DNA of 64,000 nt from NCBI GenBank assembly GCA_963696495.1, contig CAVOKJ010000002.1:186001-250000 (forward strand), written 5' to 3'. The notes under the pieces were generated by a model. The model searched no databases, was not told the DNA's origin, and saw only the letters and a program-made list of their open reading frames with translations. The stretch comes from Bog-756 sp963696495. Lineage in GTDB: Bacteria > Actinomycetota > Acidimicrobiia > Acidimicrobiales > RAAP-2. Positions within the stretch are counted from its first letter, which is position 1, and each line of letters opens with the position of its first letter. The translations under genes were made by a program, and so were the position numbers. Positions 61,145 through 64,000 of the stretch are shown here, in pieces.

Positions 61145-61918
61145 GTGCGTTCAGCGAGTTTTGAGATCATCTGCGAGATCGAACCGGCGACCCGACCCGA
61201 CGTGATGCACGTCCGGCATCAGATCGGCGTCCTGAGCCGTGTCGCCAGTGCCTTTCTGATACCGGACAACCACATCGGCCGCGCCACCGTCTCGAGCATC
61301 GCGGTCGCCCACGAGGTCCGGCTCATGGGGGGCCGTTCGATCGCCTGCATCAACGCACGGGACAGGAACGTCCTCGGATTCCAGCGTGACCTCCTCACTG
61401 CGGCCGCCTACGGGGTCGACGAGTTCCTGTTCGTCTACGGGGACCGTCCCGAATCGGGTGCACGTTCGGACGACCTGACGGTGCGTACGATGCTCGCCGA
61501 GGCGCGTCAGTTCGCTGAACGATCCGATGTGAGTGGTCCCCTGCGACTCGGAGTGACGACCGGCCTCCGGCCGGTTCCCTCATGGAAGCAGGACGCCGAC
61601 TTCCTGCTGACCCAGGTGCACTTCTCGGTCGAGGACCTCGTTGCGTGGCGCGGGTCCATCGACTTCGAGGGCCCGGTCATGGCCGGGGTGATGGTCGTCC
61701 CGAGCCCATCGATGGCCAGGAAGCTGTCCAGCGACATCCCCGAGTTGGCCGTTCCCGAGGCCGTCATCGATCGGCTCGACGCCGACCGTGACGCTGGAGT
61801 CGAGATCGCCTGTGACCTCATCCGCCAGATCCAGGCATCGAAAGCGTTCGACGGCATCCATCTGATTCCGGTGTCCCGCTACCGGGAGATGGCGTCGAGG
61901 CTCGAGGCGGGCCTCTGA
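61145..61918 (+). CDS. Short methylenetetrahydrofolate reductase-like protein
   Basis: The 257-residue protein aligns in style with MTHFR TIM barrels: ICEIEPATRPDVMHVRHQI at the start, SIACINARDRNVLGFQRDLL, then AAAYGVDEFLFVYGDRPES (the family PLxxLTGD region). The C-terminal half is shorter than MetF. It could bind flavin or a folate, but catalytic residues are not evident. TATCGT ends 6 bases before GTG 61145, chosen as start; ATG 61142 is an alternative. It stands alone, so no pathway can be inferred. Confidence 0.7.
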   Translation: MRSASFEIICEIEPATRPDVMHVRHQIGVLSRVASAFLIPDNHIGRATVSSIAVAHEVRLMGGRSIACINARDRNVLGFQRDLLTAAAYGVDEFLFVYGDRPESGARSDDLTVRTMLAEARQFAERSDVSGPLRLGVTTGLRPVPSWKQDADFLLTQVHFSVEDLVAWRGSIDFEGPVMAGVMVVPSPSMARKLSSDIPELAVPEAVIDRLDADRDAGVEIACDLIRQIQASKAFDGIHLIPVSRYREMASRLEAGL

Positions 61919-61978
61919 GGGACGCCCTTCGACTCGGGTGACGCCCTCGGCCACGAGCCGGCGAGCCGGTTCCAGTGC

Positions 61979-62431
61979 CTAGGGTCCCGACGTCAGGTCG
62001 GGGAAGCTGATCGTGGCTTCCCGACTCACACTCAGCGAGGTGCCGACGCACTCGAGCGTGCTGTCGGCGAACAGCAGGATCCAGTGACGGAGATCCGAGG
62101 TGGCGTCGGGCCGATGCAGGGGGTGCACCGCGTTCATCGCTGCGAATTCCGAGATCCATCGGCTCTCGAGCACCTCTCCCGCCCAGACGCATCCGTCGAG
62201 ACCCGCCGGATACAGGCGGTGCCCGGGCCGAGCCTCGGCGTCCGGGGGTCCCACGGTCACGCCACAGCAACCGTGCACCCGAATGATCACCCACCTCCGA
62301 TCGGCGTCGCTCTCGTGGGACTTGACGACCACGATCGCCTTCTCGCCGGTCTGCATGAGATACGCCGCGCCTGTCGCCGACCAGGTGGTGCCCACGTCGT
62401 AGGGCACCACCTGCTCGATGTCGCTCACCAT
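61979..62431 (-). CDS. Hypothetical protein
   Basis: The 150-residue product (start ATG 62431, or GTG 62428) is soluble and beta-rich with several Trp residues (TWSATGAAYLMQTGEKAIVV, RRWVIIRVHGCCGV, LRHWILLFADSTLECVG). No motif or family is recognised. It is convergent with the MTHFR-like gene. A longer frame upstream is Pro/Cys/Arg-rich and not credible. Confidence 0.5.
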   Translation of the reverse strand: MVSDIEQVVPYDVGTTWSATGAAYLMQTGEKAIVVVKSHESDADRRWVIIRVHGCCGVTVGPPDAEARPGHRLYPAGLDGCVWAGEVLESRWISEFAAMNAVHPLHRPDATSDLRHWILLFADSTLECVGTSLSVSREATISFPDLTSGP

Positions 62432-62857
62432 GTCGATGCCGGGGAACTGCTGGTTCCGGGCATCACGCCCGCCAATCCGTCGCTCGGGGACCAGTGGCGG
62501 GTCGGCGCATGGGCATCTCGAACCTCCTGGGCAATCCGGGTGCATCGTACCCGGGTGACCGGTTCGGACCACCCATCCGAAGAGCGGGCGGAGCAGCATC
62601 CGCGCCTCTTGGACTCCACCCTGGCAAGTGCGGGGGGGCGGATCCTCGTCCCCCCGTCTTCCCATCCGATCACCAGGGCTGCGAGTCGAATCATGCTCCT
62701 CCGTCGGCCCGACCCCGTGCTCAGGACGATCCGGGCCCTCACGGGGCCCGGAGGTGAGGGAGGGTCGCGTAGGAGGCCGACCAGGTCAGGAACCGGTTCA
62801 CCGTCCGCTCCGGGGGCGCCCTGTACTCCATCGGCCGATACTGGGAAGATTGCAGCC
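62432..62857. other. Gene-free stretch of about 430 bases
   Basis: I see no supported gene, repeat or strong hairpin. The frames that cross it are extensions of flanking genes without starts of their own. Confidence 0.4.
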
Positions 62858-63241
62858 ATGTCGCATCGAGAAGGCGAGGCCATCGAGAGTGTGGTCGAGA
62901 TGCTGGCGGCATTGGCCCAGGCCCGAAAGGCGATGCGGGAGACGGAACGAGACATCCGCTCCGCCCTGAGCAAAGTCGACCGAGGTGGTGACGTGGCCTC
63001 GGCCTTGATCGACATGCACCCGGAAGAGAGCCGACACAAGGTCAACGACTCGCTCCTGCATCTCGATCACTGCCGTCATGACGTACGCGTCAAGGTCTTC
63101 GCCCTGGCGCTCGAAGGCGGGATGACCGTCGACCAACTGAGCGAGGTCTGGGGCATCTCGCGCAATCTGGCCGCTCGCATCGCCAAGGAGGCCCGCGGCC
63201 AGGACAGCCGGGACCGCACCGACCGGTCCGACCGGTCGTGA
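62858..63241 (+). CDS. Helical protein with C-terminal helix-turn-helix-like segment
   Basis: The 127-residue protein is almost all helix: SVVEMLAALAQARKAMRETE, then a middle helix with HRHDVR-like polar residues, and near the end GMTVDQLSEVWGISRNLAARI, which reads like a helix-turn-helix. The tail is a run of Asp/Arg/Ser (DRTDRSDRS). It may be a small DNA-binding regulator. The ATG at 62858 has GGGAAG about 10 bases upstream. Confidence 0.65.
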   Translation: MSHREGEAIESVVEMLAALAQARKAMRETERDIRSALSKVDRGGDVASALIDMHPEESRHKVNDSLLHLDHCRHDVRVKVFALALEGGMTVDQLSEVWGISRNLAARIAKEARGQDSRDRTDRSDRS

Positions 63242-63310
63242 GACGGTCGCCACGAGGCGGCACCACCAGCCGCCCTCGGGAAACGGGCCCGGAGGGGTGG
63301 GCAGGCCGGT

Positions 63311-63325
63311 GAGGATCGGATCCTC
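63311..63325. repeat. Short inverted repeat GAGGATC-G-GATCCTC with a third copy nearby
   Basis: Two arms of 7 bases around one G lie between convergent genes; GAGGATCC recurs at 63332-63339. It is possibly a termination or binding site. Confidence 0.35.
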
Positions 63326-63341
63326 CGCCGTGAGGATCCCT

Positions 63342-63704
63342 TCAGCGGGCGGGCGGCACGAACTCAGGCTGGTCGAGCAGGCGCAACCAGGTGCCGTCCG
63401 GTTGGCGGCGGGCGACCTGGGCCCGTGCGCCCGCACCATCCCGGGGAGGGGTTGAGGTCAGGGCGATGTCGCCGCTGAGCAAGGTGGGCAATGGCGGTTC
63501 CTGTTGGAAGTGGGGGCCGCTGACCAGGACCTTCTCCCACAGCCGGCGGATGGCCTCCCGCCCCACCGTCACCTTGCCCGGCGGGTAGGCCATGACGGCA
63601 CCCTCCTCGTAGAGCGCGGCGATGCCGGCGGCGTCACCGTCGTTGGCGCGCTCGACGAAGAGGCGGGTGAGGTCTTCGGGCTTCAGGGCCTTCTCGTTGG
63701 ACAT
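63342..63704 (-). CDS. SnoaL/ketosteroid isomerase-like protein
   Basis: The 120-residue protein matches the SnoaL/DUF4440 fold: LTRLFVERANDGDAAGIAAL, then YEEGAVMAYPPGKVTVGREA and a closing strand TWLRLLDQPEF. Members are small isomerases, hydrolases or binding proteins with a conical pocket; the reaction cannot be named. The ATG at 63704 has an excellent GGAGG 7 bases upstream, so it is preferred over the upstream start at 63737. It is divergent from a LysR regulator that probably controls it. Confidence 0.82.
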   Translation of the reverse strand: MSNEKALKPEDLTRLFVERANDGDAAGIAALYEEGAVMAYPPGKVTVGREAIRRLWEKVLVSGPHFQQEPPLPTLLSGDIALTSTPPRDGAGARAQVARRQPDGTWLRLLDQPEFVPPAR

Positions 63705-63786
63705 GGGGTACCTCCGATCTGTCGTGGGCACCCGCAATTATTGATCCCCGTAGGCCAGAAGTACAACAGATCATAACGATCGAAGC

Positions 63787-63792
63787 TAGAAT
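63787..63792 (+). promoter_or_regulatory. Predicted -10 of the LysR gene
   Basis: TAGAAT 8 bases before the ATG at 63801, with no Shine-Dalgarno between. The 96-base divergent gap also holds ATC/GAT half-sites as expected for LysR binding. Confidence 0.45.
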
Positions 63793-63800
63793 CTCGGGAT

Positions 63801-64000
63801 ATGGAACTACGGCAGCTCGAGTACTTCGTCGCCGTCGCCGAGGAGGCCAACTTCACCCGAGCGGCTGAGCGGGTGCACATCAGTCAGTCCGGCGTCAGCG
63901 CTCAGATCCGGCAGCTCGAGAGCGACCTCGGCGCAACACTGATCGACCGATCTGGACGCACGGCGACCCTCACTGCCGCCGGTTCGGCGGCACTCGTCCA
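63801..64000 (+). CDS. LysR-family transcriptional regulator, N-terminal part (3' end outside window)
   Basis: The first 66 codons encode the LysR winged helix-turn-helix: MELRQLEYFVAVAEEANFTR and AAERVHISQSGVSAQIRQLE, then GATLIDRSGRTATLTAAGSA. The co-inducer domain is cut off by the window end. It is divergent from the SnoaL-like gene, the usual arrangement of a LysR regulator and its target. Confidence 0.92.
   Translation, partial: MELRQLEYFVAVAEEANFTRAAERVHISQSGVSAQIRQLESDLGATLIDRSGRTATLTAAGSAALV

Noticed and set aside
1..64000. CRISPR array, complete insertion sequence, prophage or restriction/defence cluster
   Set aside because: No direct-repeat/spacer pattern, transposase, phage structural gene or nuclease/methylase pair was seen; the only recombinase is the housekeeping XerD.

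Overview
The window is a very GC-rich actinobacterial chromosome segment. Three things point there: housekeeping genes in a typical actinobacterial order (tlyA-nadK-recN-pyrG-nudix-xerD, scpA-scpB-rluB, cmk-plsC-der), heavy GTG start use with 4-bp GTGA overlaps, and many starts that lack a Shine-Dalgarno but carry a TANNNT -10 hexamer 6-9 nt upstream, which suggests leaderless transcripts. The secreted repeat proteins and the mixed gene content would fit Acidimicrobiia or a relative. That placement is inference; no rRNA gene is present to settle it.

Layout. 1-3600: end of an APC permease, a secreted modular protein whose 5' half is riddled with frameshifts, and a lipoprotein. 3700-7613: a translationally coupled ATP-grasp/acyl-CoA dehydrogenase-like pair, divergent from an SDR and a TspO homologue. 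7715-14430 (minus): an Lhr-type helicase broken by a one-base homopolymer frameshift and a cellulose-synthase-like glycosyltransferase with a PilZ domain. 14579-20855: VOC protein, alkylsulfatase, DoxX-Rieske fusion, fatty-acid desaturase, HAD phosphatase. 20898-29269: a lysine-tailed phasin-like protein, tlyA (probably starting at CTG), nadK, recN, pyrG, nudix, xerD, a DksA-type finger protein and a site-2 protease. 29364-33246: YfhO-like membrane protein and convergent trpS. 33333-39810: scpA, scpB, rluB, aroH, tyrA, aroA, cmk, plsC in one tightly packed run joining chromosome condensation, RNA modification, aromatic amino-acid and phospholipid synthesis. 39884-45250: small unknown proteins, an APC permease, a glycosyltransferase/HD-domain pair and ispH. 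45378-48532: a PDZ-radical SAM protein and der, with a small zinc-ribbon membrane protein.

48600-64000 is accessory in character: an SGNH hydrolase, a beta-helix protein with six 42-residue repeats, a tRNA-Pro(GGG) gene preceded about 950 bp upstream by a broken copy of itself and its leader, an AT-richer patch with a 48-residue membrane protein, a fibronectin-III-like secreted protein, an MFS exporter, an alpha/beta hydrolase, a GH9 cellulase behind a perfect 15-bp palindrome, a short MTHFR-like protein, and a SnoaL-like gene divergent from a truncated LysR regulator. The polysaccharide theme (cellulose-synthase-like enzyme, GH9 cellulase, beta-helix protein, SGNH hydrolase) recurs, but the genes are dispersed and do not form one cluster.

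No CRISPR array, complete insertion sequence, prophage or recognisable defence system was found. The least explained structures are the tRNA-Pro half-duplication, the operator-like palindromes near 58.5 kb, the ATP-grasp/dehydrogenase pair and the GT2/HD pair.
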